Below are positions 49,879 to 62,449 of a stretch of DNA of 64,000 nucleotides, piece by piece (the stretch's first letter is position 1; each line of letters starts with the position of its first letter). The stretch comes from Lineus longissimus. Its lineage: Eukaryota > Nemertea > Pilidiophora > Heteronemertea > Lineidae. Location: positions 2,236,501 to 2,300,500 of the forward strand of contig NC_088313.1 in the NCBI RefSeq assembly GCF_910592395.1, in the 5' to 3' direction. The translations under genes were made by a program, and so were the position numbers. The notes below the pieces were generated by a model. That model searched no databases. It saw only the letters and a program-made list of their open reading frames with translations, and had not been told where the DNA came from.

Positions 49879-52120
49879 TGGATTACCCCAAGATGAAATC
49901 AATTGGGGCACAAAACAAGCTATACTTTTAGTGTCATGTATTACTTCATATTTCTACAAATCGATTAATGCTTTAAATCTTTGGGGTTAATTTGGACACA
50001 AATGGCAACATTGCAGATAAGGATCTCTCCAACGAACTTCATTTGGCTTAAAATATGGATCTTGACATTCAAGGTTGAAACATTGGTATTCTCATGCACT
50101 TTTGATGTTTAGTGGTCCAAATCACTTTAAAGAGAGTCAAGTGCCAGAGACAAATACCTGCACTTTTATGATTTCCATGATGGTAGCATAACTCCATAAG
50201 CAAATCAGCAAGGCAACCTTTTAAAGTTTAAATCAAGTTTCATTTGAAAACATCCAGTCCCAAATAAAAATGCTTTTACTTCAACCCTCCGAACCCCGCC
50301 ATCGGCTGCCAATGTTTCCCATCGTGCCACACTTGGCAGGGTCTATCGAACACAATTCCATCCATCTTGAATGGCTATTCGCCATAATCAAGGAGAAGCG
50401 CTTTATTCATCCTGTCAAACATGGACGCAATAAAATGAAGTAGCGGCTAAGAGGATAGCCTAACGTGCTGGTAATGGCCTCGAGACAATGATCAAGCCTT
50501 GAACATGACATGTCTCGACTCGTTTATAAACAGAAACTGGAAAGTGCTTTTGCCGAGACAACTCAGGCTTGAATCTCTGCTTTGTCCAGCCTTGATTAGG
50601 ACTTGATTAAAACTTCATATTGGACTGCCAGGAATTGAGAAAGTAGCCGTTTCTAGATTGATCGTAAAAGAACTTAAAAGTTCACTTCATCTTCAAAGCA
50701 GTCGCATATATGTACAGCTACACGTAAGAAAGGGAAGTACAGAACTAATAAGAAATTTTGTATCAAACTAACTTTTAGTGAATATAACTGAATTTAATTA
50801 TTGGACATCCATTCAACCAATGAGTCTTGATTGGTTCTTCTAAATCACAGATTAAAGTTCTAATCTTTTTCAAATAATTCTAAAATCAAACCAAATAAGG
50901 TCAAAATGATGTCTCAGCGCTCGCAGATGTTTAAAATTGGCACTGTGCCCCTGTCCTCTACATTCCCAGGATACCACAGATTTCTTCACACTTACTGTGC
51001 TAATCAAGCCCAAAATTTCAACGTTTTGTTCAAATGTTCCCGATCGATGCTCGAAGAAAGGAAAGACACAATTAATTAATCATCAACACGACCGCACGTT
51101 GATTATTTCTCGGTCATTTTAACAATTTAGATTCCCGAGAGACGAGTAAACGATTGGCGCAGTTCCATCACTTGATTGTGGCCTTGAAGAATCAGACGTA
51201 AAGTCGGCCATTTTGGTGTCTGATGTCATCATGGTCTCTTTCTGATGTACGTACAAGAGGTTCTCGATCAGTCGTGAGGAAATAATCTACGTAGCTTTAA
51301 CACAAATCATCCAAAAACATCTGTTTTATGAATATAATTTGACTTTTGTGATGCACTAAAATAGCTTGATTTTAAAGTATTGACACCGAACTGGAGGAAT
51401 TGGTTGTCTCATGAAACATCGAGAGGGTGGTGCTAAAATGTAGGGCGACTCGGTTCAGGCCAAATATCAGCTCCACACGAGTGCAGTTTGGTGTGACAAC
51501 CAATACCACCAGTTCAGGATCAATATCTTTTCTAAAACTCCCAAACTTAGCATCTGAATGTGATTTTGAACCAACCACAGCAAGCTGTAATGGTTACCTT
51601 AACATCCACAAGATGCAAATTCATCCAACATGCCCAAACGTCAGTGGTCAGAAGCCTAATCCAAGCCCTGGGGAATGAAGTTATATTGCAACAAAAATGA
51701 CAAAATGGCTGAGACATCCATTGTTTTAGCAGTGTCCAGACAAGAATCATTCCTTGATGAAAATGTCATCCTGGTACATGATTTATCGACTGAGCGGCTA
51801 GGTCTTGGGAGTTTTTGGCCCAAGAAAAATCATCTTGGTTTATTTATGGTGGCAAAAAGTGATGCTGCTTTTGCTCAAGGCATAAGAAAACGCACTGCTG
51901 CAGTTTTTTAGTAGTATCTACTATTGCCAGTAGTTGCAACCGCAAAGAATGCAGGTTCTTTTGACTACAACACATGTGTCTAGAAAAAGATTACTGAACA
52001 TCATCCCAAAGCTATCCAGTATTATGGCAAAGGGCTCGAAGTCTGTGGGAAACCAACGCACCTACCAGTCTTCACGTGCCTACCAATGCCAGATTTTCAA
52101 GACCATCAACTGAACCATGA
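49879..52120. other. Spacer
   Basis: aaatgcttttacttcaa near 50268 repeats the inner arm of the 49.7-kb stem-loop. A GC-richer island at 50285-50600 contains gcaataaaatg (posterior-Hox-like) but no frame. Opposed frames at 51372-51750 are unrecognised. An imperfect inverted repeat aatcatcaac/gttgattatt lies near 51077-51106. Confidence 0.35.
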
Positions 52121-52290
52121 GTACATACTTGCCACGTACTTAAGACCTGAATGACATACTGGTAAATACTTAAACCTAAACGACATACTGGCCACATACT
52201 TAAACCTCAACCATATGCTAGCCACTTACTTAAACCTAAACAACATACTGGCCAGAAACTTAAACGAAATACTGGCCTCATCCTTGAACC
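52121..52290. repeat. Degenerate minisatellite, about 30 bp unit, six copies
   Basis: Copies start near 52121, 52153, 52182, 52212, 52242 and 52266 with gacatactggccacatactt followed by aaacctaaac. Divergence and small indels show moderate age. Confidence 0.85.
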
Positions 52291-52443
52291 ACACCACAAG
52301 AAACTCCAGCCACTACCAGTCCATTTCCCCCACCTCCCTGGGATCAACACAAAGGTTGATAGAACTGGTTACATTAGGACAATTACTGCTCTGCACTCCT
52401 CGCTAAATTTAATTGCACACAAAACACCGCCATCCGGCTTAAG

Positions 52444-52746
52444 GTGTCCGCCTGGGAGATCCACCACTCGCCATATCTGGTGACAGCCGGATACCTAATC
52501 GATGGCAAGGACTATAGCTTCGGCGGGAATATGCACTGTTCGTCAGATATATTACAAGTCCCAAGTGTAAACGGAACACGTCTTGAATGTGATAAGAATT
52601 TACTCGATACATGTCGATGGGCCGGCGGATGGATAAACTTGCCTCATTACATGGCCAGATCGGGGGATAACCTCTGGTCACAGGCGGCAGCCTTGTACGC
52701 ATATCATTACTCTCTTTCTATAGATGGATTTCTTATCGAAGGCTGA
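52444..52746 (+). CDS. GC-richer open frame, candidate exon
   Basis: 100 codons from just after TAA (52439-52441) to TGA. The product is Gly/Asp/Trp/Tyr-containing (CRWAGGWINLPHYMARSGDN) without AT-driven Lys/Asn/Phe bias, and the tract is GC-richer than its flanks. No family recognised, no good acceptor at the left edge, and only about half the codons are purine-first. The minus strand is also open (52439-52702), so a conserved non-coding element is an equal alternative. Confidence 0.2.
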   Translation: MSAWEIHHSPYLVTAGYLIDGKDYSFGGNMHCSSDILQVPSVNGTRLECDKNLLDTCRWAGGWINLPHYMARSGDNLWSQAAALYAYHYSLSIDGFLIEG

Positions 52747-53968
52747 CAAGTTTTACGAGTAGGAGTGGAAGATGTTTGGGGAATTAAGAAAGCGTTGCAG
52801 GTTGAAAGAAGCAAAGTCTATCTACGTGGTTAGCACTGCAGAATAGAAGAAGTCTAATGTAATCAATGGACACATCTAGCCCCCCCCCCCTTCCACAGCC
52901 TTGGATTAGATTTCACTTTAGAAAATAGTTGACGAGCAGGTTTCCTCCAGGTTGTTCATGGCTGTCATAATGAACTTGAAGATGAGCATTCACTTAAATC
53001 TGTTTTCCTCTTTTTAATGCCAGATTATAAACATACTCTTTGTAGGCTAAAGAGTTGCAAAACATATTTTCCTTGCTTACTTTTTAGTCGCACACATCAT
53101 CAGCTTCATCAGGTAAAGTGGATAAACATCCTAATATAAAAGTAATTTGCTGCTGTCTGGGTTCAAGTTTCTGTTAGATTAATTCAATATACATGGCTCC
53201 TGGCACTTAATATCATTAGTGGACCCTGAGTAAATACAATAAATACAAATGCAAAATTATCTGCATCATAATCAAGGATACAGACAACAAACATATTGTA
53301 ATAACGAATGCAAGAAAATAAGTTAAAATATACCATTGTGTGCACAGCAAGTGTAACAGTGCTTGTCAGGGAGAAATAAAGACTAATAGCCCGAGGTTTC
53401 ACATTCCGTGTGAACTGTAATTGTTTGAAGCGACAGAGGTGTACGCCCTTGATTGTAAACAAAGCTAGATCACTTGTTCAGCATCTCTGAGCCACTTATT
53501 TCATTCACTTTAAGATGCACCGCAACAATCAACCCACGGTGTGATGAAAGCAGATATCAACATTACAATATGTAGATCAAAGGAGCAGCAGCTCATCTGA
53601 GGTCCGTTGAAGGAAACATATTCGAAGCTGCGGGTGTCAGTACGTGATTATCCAAGGTAATACTTTTAAATGAACTGTATTTGGGGTCAGATTTTACCAA
53701 TCAATGACCCAGAGATACACCCCACACCAGCTACGTTTAGAGGGAGTACAAGACCCTGAGGTTCAGGATTCACAGCAGCAGATCCAGGGCTTTTACCATT
53801 ACTTTGTTACATGGGCAAATTTGTTATGGTGCTATCAGTTCCTTAACTAAAGATATAGTAGGCCCCAACCATATGTAATTCTATTCATGAACTGGTTGCC
53901 TTGATAACAATTTGAAGGACCACCTCCCCAATCGTGATACTGGTACACTACTTAAATCAATCCTTGAG
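52747..53968. other. Spacer with an 11-C run
   Basis: 52880-52890 is a run of eleven C. No gene recognised; frame 53184-53462 on the minus strand is Phe/Val-rich and unremarkable. Confidence 0.4.
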
Positions 53969-54183
53969 CAGTTATTCCACACTCACTGCTACTCTTACTT
54001 TTTTCTGCAGGACCACATCAACGCCTTTAAAAATGGCTTCAATCCATCCATAAGCAGTTGTAACTTTTTTCTGCGGAAGAACATCAAACCCTCAAAAAAC
54101 TTTCAATCCATCCATGGCCAGTTATTTCACACTCACTGCATTTGGTACTTTTTTCAGCAGGAGGACATAAACGCCTCAAAAGC
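53969..54183. repeat. Three-copy tandem repeat carrying splice-acceptor-like sequence
   Basis: Copies start at 53969, 54054 and 54119. Copies 1 and 3 contain cagttattccacactcactg; all three contain tacttttttctgcag or its variants followed by acatcaacgcct-like sequence. The second copy is shorter. The post-acceptor points (54011, 54077, 54161) are 66 and 84 bases apart, both multiples of three, so reading frame is kept. Confidence 0.75.
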
Positions 54184-54280
54184 AACCATCAAGGAGATGT
54201 TATTTCATATTTTTGAGATCCTGGCAGACATGACGGATATAAATAGTACCATCGGAGCCTTGGAAGGACAATATCTAAAG
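54161..54280 (+). CDS. Candidate 120-nt exon behind the repeated acceptor
   Basis: A pyrimidine-rich acceptor (tacttttttcagcag) ends at 54160. The frame EDINASKATIKEMLFHIFEI then LADMTDINSTIGALEGQYLK follows and ends at AAG before gtagca (54281), a usable donor; exon 120 nt, phase 0. Codons are strikingly purine-first, much more than in chance frames nearby. The peptide looks helical, coiled-coil-like, with no named family. If unspliced, the frame runs to TAA at 54317-54319. Confidence 0.3.
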
Positions 54281-54319
54281 GTAGCAACCGAAGTGTGCAA
54301 ACATGCTGCAAGCAAGTAA

Positions 54320-55344
54320 CTGTAATACTCTCACCAGCTCAAATTGCTTCTGGCTCAATGACAGCAACATTGTGGCCAAGTGACTCACTAGGCAAGCCAT
54401 TTATTTCCTACGAGAGATGCGACAGAGTCATAGCAGTGGTTTGGCAAAGACTCATAGACAGATGGAGAAAAACATTTTGACAAACACTCTACATCTTATA
54501 ACCCGCGACTGGCACCTTTGGGTCTTTTGACAAAATTTTCTCCACACGAGCAGCCTGGATCAGATAACGAAGGACCGCAATCTAACTCATTAATTCCTTC
54601 AGTTGAGAACTGCCAAGGCCCAACTGAAATGATAACCCTTAACAGGAAGCTAGGCAGTATCCAATATCAGACGCAAACGATTCCAATGTACCACATTCAA
54701 CATACAATCAACAACTTTAGTCGGGGTGATTAACACATCTATTTGTAAGTCTCGTCAGGCAACTCCCTGATCAACGCGGGATGAAATATGGACGTCGTTG
54801 CCATTCTTTCTTGGTTATCAGCGGGGCAATGGGGTCCTGTATTGTCCTTGGACATGAATATTCATATTGCTATCCTTCAAAGTAATCTGTTCATTTCATG
54901 TTAAGAAAGGATAAATTGACATGTGTATGTAGAGAAAGTACTATTTGATTCAGAAAGTGACTTAATATACATTTGTTGCATTTATCAGTAACTGTACTTG
55001 ATTTGTTTTGGTTGATATATAGCGATGTGCCTCTCATCACTCTTTCAGTTTCTATCCAGCGAGTTACACATCGGAAATGAAGCACATCTTTAATGGAGAT
55101 TTGCAGGATGGAAGAACAGTGAATAAGGCACAGTGAATGACTAGAGAACACACAAATTTGTAGCGAGTTATCTTCAGAGGGCAAAACTTTAAAAGGTACA
55201 CCAACAGGGTGCTTATATGGAAGTGAGATCAGTATTTCAAAGTTCTAAAATATGACAATTATTACATAACAATGATATGAATGATAGACAGACGGACTGA
55301 CGGAGTGTATTCTCATGTCCCCCTTTTGCTCCACGCAGAGCATC
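54320..55344. other. Spacer
   Basis: No repeat or gene recognised. The plus frame 54518-54733 and minus frame 54891-55184 have no family features. Confidence 0.4.
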
Positions 55345-55365
55345 GGGGGGGGGGGGGGGGGGGGG
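55345..55365. repeat. Uninterrupted run of 21 G
   Basis: A 21-base homopolymer of G on the plus strand, flanked by gcagagcatc and acaataaagc. By far the longest homopolymer here. Its exact length is the least reliable base call in the window, since such runs are error-prone in both sequencing and replication. Confidence 0.95.
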
Positions 55366-57420
55366 ACAATAAAGCGACAAAAAATGTCTTTGTAATTTAC
55401 GCCTTTAGTCCTCTTGTGACTCAGAATTCGAAGTCAAACTGTGCTAAATTTTCAGTCAGGGGCACTTCCCTTGGTTGTTCTTTCTCAAGGCCAGATTTGA
55501 AGTGCCTAGGTCTTACAGTTACAAAACGTGCCCCATGTTGACGGATCGAGGGACAGACGCCATTCTGAATAGTTATTTAACCAGCTCTGCTGACTTTCGT
55601 CAGCTGAGCTAAAAACAAAACAAGTCTTCTGCCAAGAATAGAACAGACAGGTGTCAGTAAAGTTTGACAAGGTTGCTTCCCTACTGCCCTGCAGAGTTCA
55701 TCTTCAGATTCCAAATGACTGAGCTCAAAGCATTCCTTGTCCCCCAGTTAGTATTCCACTCACTCGGTAATCCCAAGAGATATTAGTAACGGCCGGTACT
55801 CGTTGGGCTCATCCTTCTCGTCGCTATTTTGCGGTATATCGCCACAAAGCCACATGTCCACTTAAAAGAGGACTTTTTACTCATCGACACCCTTTGAAGA
55901 TATGCTTTGAATCGAAATGCCCTTGTATGGATTTTGTAATGTACAGGGTAGTGATGCGATTGGTTTTGGTCAGGGCTGACCTCAGCTCGCTACTTCAATC
56001 GGCATCTTCATTCTGTGAAAACAACATTTTCTGCCAATAAGAATGAACTGAGATAACTACAGTTAAAAATCTGACGAAACAATGTTGTGATAAAAGTAAT
56101 TATTTCGAGGCATTGATTATCAATGTAATAATGTCAACAGGTTATTGGAGGAAAACAAATCGATACCTACAAAGTAGGTGGCTCTTTGTTTCAAATGGTT
56201 CAGCTCTTTGTGTGATATTTTTGAGCGTATTCTTTATTTCCCAATGATGAAAGTATGTCAAGGCAATGTACACTGCCCTGCAGTGTAAACAAGGAGATGT
56301 TCCCATTACTTTTTTTCTTTTGGTAAATAGGCAAACTTGTGAACGATACTGAAAAAGAAAATATAATAAATACAACTATCACAAAGTTTTAAACTATGTA
56401 AAGTGCATGTCACAGAGATAGTTCGGCAGCAAATGGGTTTAATCTTATCATCATCATCATGACATAAGGCATCTTGGCCCATATTTAGGCCTTCGCCTTA
56501 TCACCAAGAATTTGTCAGGTAACATGGGTAACAACTGCCATTCAACACAGCCTCTTGAAGCAGAACATCGCACAACCATTTAAGGACATCCCATTTCTTA
56601 CACGCCAATACATAAGAGATCTCAATATGTTACAAACATCCATAGAAAAAATCCCAGCCACTTAACTGATTTGCCAAAAAAAATTCCATGTTCAATACAT
56701 GATCAATACCATTAGGAAGGACACTGTAAAAATGCTGATAGGCGCAATAACCGCCATCTTTGGTTCTATACAACAACATCACTCACAAAGTTAAATATCA
56801 AAGGCTGCAGGTTTCGGCCACATTGACTCAAGTTGTTTTTCCCGCGGCCTGGCACCAGATATTTCGATACAGAAAACCGGGAGATAAGGGGCTGAGATTT
56901 GTCGAAGAGGTGGCATTCAGTAACAGCGCGAAATTGTTGTTCATTTGGTTGGATCTCATGACACTTTCAAATTAGGAATTTCGGTGTTTATTTTGTCCTA
57001 TCGCTTGTTACATTGTCTAATAAGCCTCTGGTGTGTAGCAGATATTACTTTTTCAGCTGTCTTTCCGTGTTTCAAAATGTGGCATGTAGATTCATCTCAG
57101 GCCTAGCATTTCAATAGTTCCATTGTATTCTAACAGTCATGTTAAACAAAGGAATGCATCATTCTGTCCCCCATATTTCCACACAAACAATGGCAAAACT
57201 GAACCCAAAAATAACTCCTTAACAGTGAAGGAATTTAAATACACAAAGTCGTCTACTGTCAACAAAATTTCATTTCCCCGCATCATCTCTATTCCATTCA
57301 CTGCTAGGAAAAGCCTCTTAGCTAGAATCCGCTTCCCTACAGAAGACAACAATACAATTTCGAAAATGCATAGAACAGAGACATGTAGTGCATCAGATGC
57401 AATGAATTTGACATAATAGG
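55366..57420. other. Spacer with a (CAT)n hairpin-like patch
   Basis: 56447-56462 is a short (atc)n run followed by cataaggcatcttggccc and the partial complement ggccttcgccttat (56489-56502), a possible hairpin. Opposed frames 57123-57416 (plus) and 57137-57352 (minus) are both open and unrecognised. Confidence 0.35.
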
Positions 57421-57650
57421 GCCATTCACCAGGAACTAAACGAAACTAAACGAGATTAGACTCATGACGTCATTAATGACGTAGTCAATAATATATGCCC
57501 TGTTATCACATTGCTAAAAGGCGGACCAAAAGAAGAGAGGGTTCACTTTTTAGACCACATCGAACCATACCAGACTAGATTCGATCACATTGGCGCGTGT
57601 TTAAACGCCAGACCTAGACCGAGCCAGATCGGTTTGGTTCTGTGTAAATG
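57421..57650. mobile_element. MITE-like element with diverged terminal inverted repeats
   Basis: The left end ccattcaccaggaactaaac and the complement of the right end, catttacacagaaccaaacc, are diverged inverted repeats. Inside are more gaacc/gactaga-type words in both orientations (cgaaccataccagactagat, gacctagaccgagccagatc). Non-coding. Boundaries are set by the end of homology; no target duplication is clear. Confidence 0.5.
57465..57483. promoter_or_regulatory. CRE/ATF-type full site plus half site
   Basis: A palindromic TGACGTCA (57465-57472) is followed by TGACGTAG (57477-57483) within 20 bases, preceded by two cgaaactaaac-like direct repeats. bZIP binding is plausible by motif. Lying inside a MITE-like element, it may be carried by the transposon. 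Confidence 0.3.
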
Positions 57651-59035
57651 TTTCGATTGTATCTTATGTATGTAGAACTGCAACAGGATTTGCTAAGGCT
57701 AATGAGGGGGAGGCACGAATGGTCATTTTTGGGATGCTGGGATAGGCTGAAAATCACTATTGGCATTTTGGACAGACACGCTTATTCAAGTGAGTTTCAG
57801 GACTAGCAGTATATTACTTTAAGACATGACTGAAATTTGTTATCGAGATCAGGATAGTGGTAACAGTGGACAGTGGACCGGGGCATCTAGGACACTACTT
57901 AAAAGTACTCCCCCATCCCACCTCTCGAATTCAAGGCAATTCACTTATAATTTGTGAACATCAAACTGCAGCCTACCCAGCGTAACTCGTAACTCACCCA
58001 GCGCATGGATATGATGAAACCTCGCTTTTGAAGTGTCCCTTTAGTAAGCTTTAGAAACATCAGAGTGCATCTGAAGTTTACACTGAATGATGACAATAGT
58101 CAAGTCATTAGCTTTTTGTTCAAAAACCTTGTTCTGAGAAATATGCTGCGGGCAATAGCTATGTTCATTTACCTTTACACAATAAATTCATCATCAAACC
58201 TAGCTGCAGGGTAGATCAAACCCACGTGAATGACTGAATTGCTCTTGAAATTTTAAAATGAAATATAAAAGACTACATAACATATGAAATACCGATAGAA
58301 TTTCCATTGGATGGAGAGGAAGTTAAGTTTGACTACTACCATATTAACTTTTCAGCAGGAAGTTTTTGATGCATGCCGCCAAGGAATGAGCTGCCCTCTG
58401 CTGGTAAAAAGTGAAACAACAGAACAAGGTAACAGAACACCCCAGCCAAGTTACTATTCAAGACAGAATTTCTCCATGAGGCATATATTAACAGGAATCA
58501 TCAGGAACATGAAAAAATATGTAACAGGTAGAACCTTGCAGAAAAAAACTCCAACCAAAATCTGTCCAATATACCAAAAAGATAGCACCTCACAGTCCAT
58601 TGACCAAACAACGTCCGATCCCCTGGACATGACTCATTCCTCCCAAACATGTTTTTTTGCTTGGTATAATCTCGCCATGATCTAGAAACAATTCCGCGCA
58701 CCTGGCGCAGGCAGTATACCAAGACAAGTCCATGCAAGAACTGCAAATCGTCAGGACTTTTCAATATGCTACTGTTTTTTCGCATTTCTTATATTCTTTC
58801 CTCTTAGATCAACAGCGATCAAAGCTGCGGTTATTAACATTGACTAATGGCGGTTTTCCGCTCAGAAAGGTCTAATGGTCCATGTTCTGTTATTGTTGAA
58901 GAAAATAATCATCTGCAAAAGGTCAGCAACTGATGATGACTTCTGGGCGCGATTCCTGCGACTCTTCTGCTGGAGAAAAAACCTTGATGACAAAGATGCA
59001 CAAGACCGTATAATGACATGACATGATGAAGATAT
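57651..59035. other. Spacer; possible tiny exon near 58359
   Basis: aacttttcagcag at 58346-58358 is a good acceptor followed by an open frame (EVFDACRQGMSCPLL) to ctg/gtaaaa near 58404. It sits in the 58311-58685 frame, which otherwise looks random. No repeat seen. Confidence 0.2.
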
Positions 59036-59095
59036 ACAGTTGAACCTCTCTTTTAAGGACACCCTGGAGACTGACTTATTCAAATCTTAAGGATG
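59036..59095 (+). mobile_element. Interspersed repeat family 1, copy E (5' end only)
   Basis: acagttgaacctctctttta followed by aggacaccctgg matches the family 5' terminus best of all copies; homology ends within about 60 bases. It supplies the cleanest 5' terminal repeat for the family. Confidence 0.6.
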
Positions 59096-62000
59096 CACGT
59101 TTGCTAAATTTTGCCTCAGTCAAAAAATGAAATTTATAGCATGCTCAGGACTATGGAAATCTTTACATGTAGGTGAACCACACAGCAACAGAAATGAATA
59201 AATAAACAAAAATGATTTTTTCTCCCAACATTTATTTCAGATTATCGTGATACACGTCAGGTAATTTTTCATTCAACACTATCACATTTTGTTCTTTTCA
59301 GTCCAGAAACTACTAGAGCTCACCAGTAAAAAAGTTACAAGAACTAAAGTGTTCACAACATCAAAATATATGATGAGTATTGAACTTACCACTCCTGCTG
59401 GTGGCGGTACGCACTGCACAACACCTGGCCCTTGAAAGAGCAAAAAGGGACTTACCTACAAGAAGAAAGAACAGAAATTGATTAGTATTTCAGTAAAAGA
59501 TTCAAGGAGATGGATGAAAAAGAACAATGGAACAAATTTCTCGTTTTCTTCAAAGGGATAACCTGGCTTATGCAACAACTTGACAAGAAAATGAAAACTT
59601 TCTTGTTTTTACTTTGTTTGGGTGGATACCACAGTAGAAGAATCTGTAAAGTGGGGATGCTTGAATCTGCAGCAATCACTCCGAGGATCTCCCACCTCTC
59701 CGAGTCAAGGCCAACCACCTCTGCGAAGGAAAAAGCAGCTGGAGACTCTGGCCAAAACAAAAGAGTTAATGTCGTTCATAAAACTGATGAGATTTTAACA
59801 CATTTTGGCTCTTCACAGAACAAAACATAACACACCTAACCCTAACTCACTGAATACTCCGAAGACCATTCGGACAGATTCTTAGATTGATACTTATAAC
59901 ATGCTTAAAAGCTAAATGTACAAAATCGAAATTGCGCTATTTCGGACACATCAAGTATTTCTTCAGAGTGTAATAGCGTGCAGACCCAAATACAAGTAAA
60001 AATACACTCATCCCTAAACAACACAATTAGCACTTTATTCTTGAAATCTCCGCCAATTATTATCTATTGGCCAACTGAGCAGCCGATCATATGACATCTG
60101 GGACCAAAATTAAGCGATATGTTCTCAACACTCCCCATCCTTTCACAGTTTTTTCCCCACATAAGAACTATTATTGTTCATGCAAATTTTTCTCTTGTAG
60201 GACATTGAGAGGAATATTGCCAAGATCACACCAAATTCTCTTCAAGTCATAGACTGATTTGTGAGTTGCTCAATGGGTTAGTGGGGACCAGTCAACGATT
60301 AACCCCACAAAGTTTGAAACCAATTAAATGAAAACTCAGTATATATATCAAAATGTGAACTTTAACAAAGTGCAGCTTGTCTTTGACTCCTATAAACTAA
60401 TAAATATTAACTAATACCTTGCCATTAATTGACGGGGTCAGTTATCTTTGATCAACACAGGTATTGGTCTGTAACGTTACGCACCCCAACGTCAGAAAGG
60501 ACGTGCTATCACCAAAAATATCACACACACAGTTGGGTGAACTCTTAACATAGCGTGAACTGACTGGACAGATATTCTGCCCAACAATATGAGATCTGAT
60601 CAACTGGACATTCCAAGAATGCAACCCAATATGACGGCAATATATGTCAAGCTCTATCCATATTAATACTTGTATATCATGCTCTACATGGCCAAGAGGA
60701 GCTAAAGTGTATGACAAGCTATTTGGACTTGTCATAGATCTTTCTAACGAATTCGAAGCACTCTGGCTCCCTGTACCAACCATAGATTGGACTTAACTAA
60801 CTCTGGCACTGACATTGCGCATTGATGGATCGACCAATTATAGACAATGTGTCCAGACCCCATACCAGTCGCAAGGATATCGTTGCAAGTCAGACTGGAA
60901 TACAAGAATATCTCGGACATCATATCTGTCAAAATAGCAGTAAAGATGCTCTCCATGTTGGTTGTGTAAATTCAATTTCGTCAATGATGCATTTTCAGAG
61001 TCGAGACTGGCCGATAGACAATGATTTGATATGTTGCATTCTTGATCAAACTGAACATCGGGATAGAAACAGCTCCATGTACTCTAATACTTCGTTTTGT
61101 TTATTTATTTTTTTTGACTTTTGCAGTTGTAAATCACCGACATGATTATTCTAGAGTACAAGAAAACTTTTATCTGCTTTAATCTTCTTCTTTCTTCATT
61201 TTGTCCACTGGTACACTGGATAACACAAAGACAGACCATGGTTAATTTTGTCACCAGGTACATGCAGAGTACAGACTTCAATGTCCATCTTTAAACGGAA
61301 ACATCACCAATCTGAAGGGCTAGCGCCGAGCATGTCCAGGCAATTGCATCAAATCTCAATTGATCAGATCAAGACCAAGTCAATCCCTCTATCAAACCGG
61401 CCAACACGATTTCTGCCATCGAAACACCAAACAGAGATCAACCCCAATCAAACACATTAATTTTTTCTATTCGCGCCAATGTTCCGCCGAGACTGACACA
61501 TCAATCGGTTTCACTTTTTTCACATCTGACCGGATTCGATAATTGAATATACTTGTAGGGGGATTATTGTGATGAAAAAATTGGTAAGAAATACATGCGG
61601 GAGTTGAGGCCGATATTTTCATTCATTGGTTTCTGAGATGGGCAGATCTGATTTGTATCAAGTCGAGGCAAGATATCATGAACGTGATGATTTCTCGAGA
61701 GGGAAGGAAATGGATACTGTTCCTACTTTTTTGCACTTGAACAAATATTTTTTAGTGAGATGGTTTCTAAGACCAAAAAAGTTAACACCTTATACACATC
61801 TTCCCCGACTTAGAAGTGTCTTCAAAATATCAAATGAAATTTCATTGCTAGCAGGTTGAATAAATAGATTGTGTCCAAATGTCACCGTTTAAAGACAAAA
61901 TGTCATACAGAAGAACCACTGTTACCAAGATATTTGTGATTAAATGGCGTAAATGGTAGACACCTTCTACAGTATCAATTCAGCCTGTGTGTGTAAATTT

Positions 62001-62449
62001 TGATCGCCCCATACCGAAGCAAGCTCTAGAATAACCATAGCAGAACAGAACCTTCGCCTCATGACAAAAAACCCATGAACTCATAATACACCGGGGAGGC
62101 CAAGTCTGCGGTAATGTCAGTATTCAGTTACCTGAAACTGCACTGGAGAAACATTGTCACGATAATTTCAAACTTATCTAATAAAGGAGCGGAGTATAAT
62201 GGATTTTTAGTGTCAGAGGACTCGGCAGAGTCGGTCGATTTCAAAGGGCGTTGGATAGAATGGCAAGAACTGTAAGCTAATGGAATCATGATGTGTGCAG
62301 CAGTTCATGACCATGGCCTGGCCTATAATGGTAAAAGGTACAAGGTAACAAAGAAGTAAGACAAAAACACGACATTGCAGATCTTTTTGACAATCCAAAA
62401 GAATTTCTTGAGAATACTGTGTGATGGTGTCACCTTAACTGAGCGGTAA
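59096..62449. other. Spacer with a GC-richer island at 61310-61540
   Basis: Minus frames 60442-60783 and 60744-60956 are consecutive and open over about 500 bases but resemble no reverse transcriptase, transposase or other family I know. The island 61310-61540 carries gatcagatcaagaccaag and caatcggtttcac and may be conserved non-coding. Nothing else recognised. Confidence 0.3.

Noticed and set aside
60442-60956. Consecutive minus frames as a reverse transcriptase remnant
   Set aside because: No catalytic YxDD-type or other RT motif could be found in either frame.
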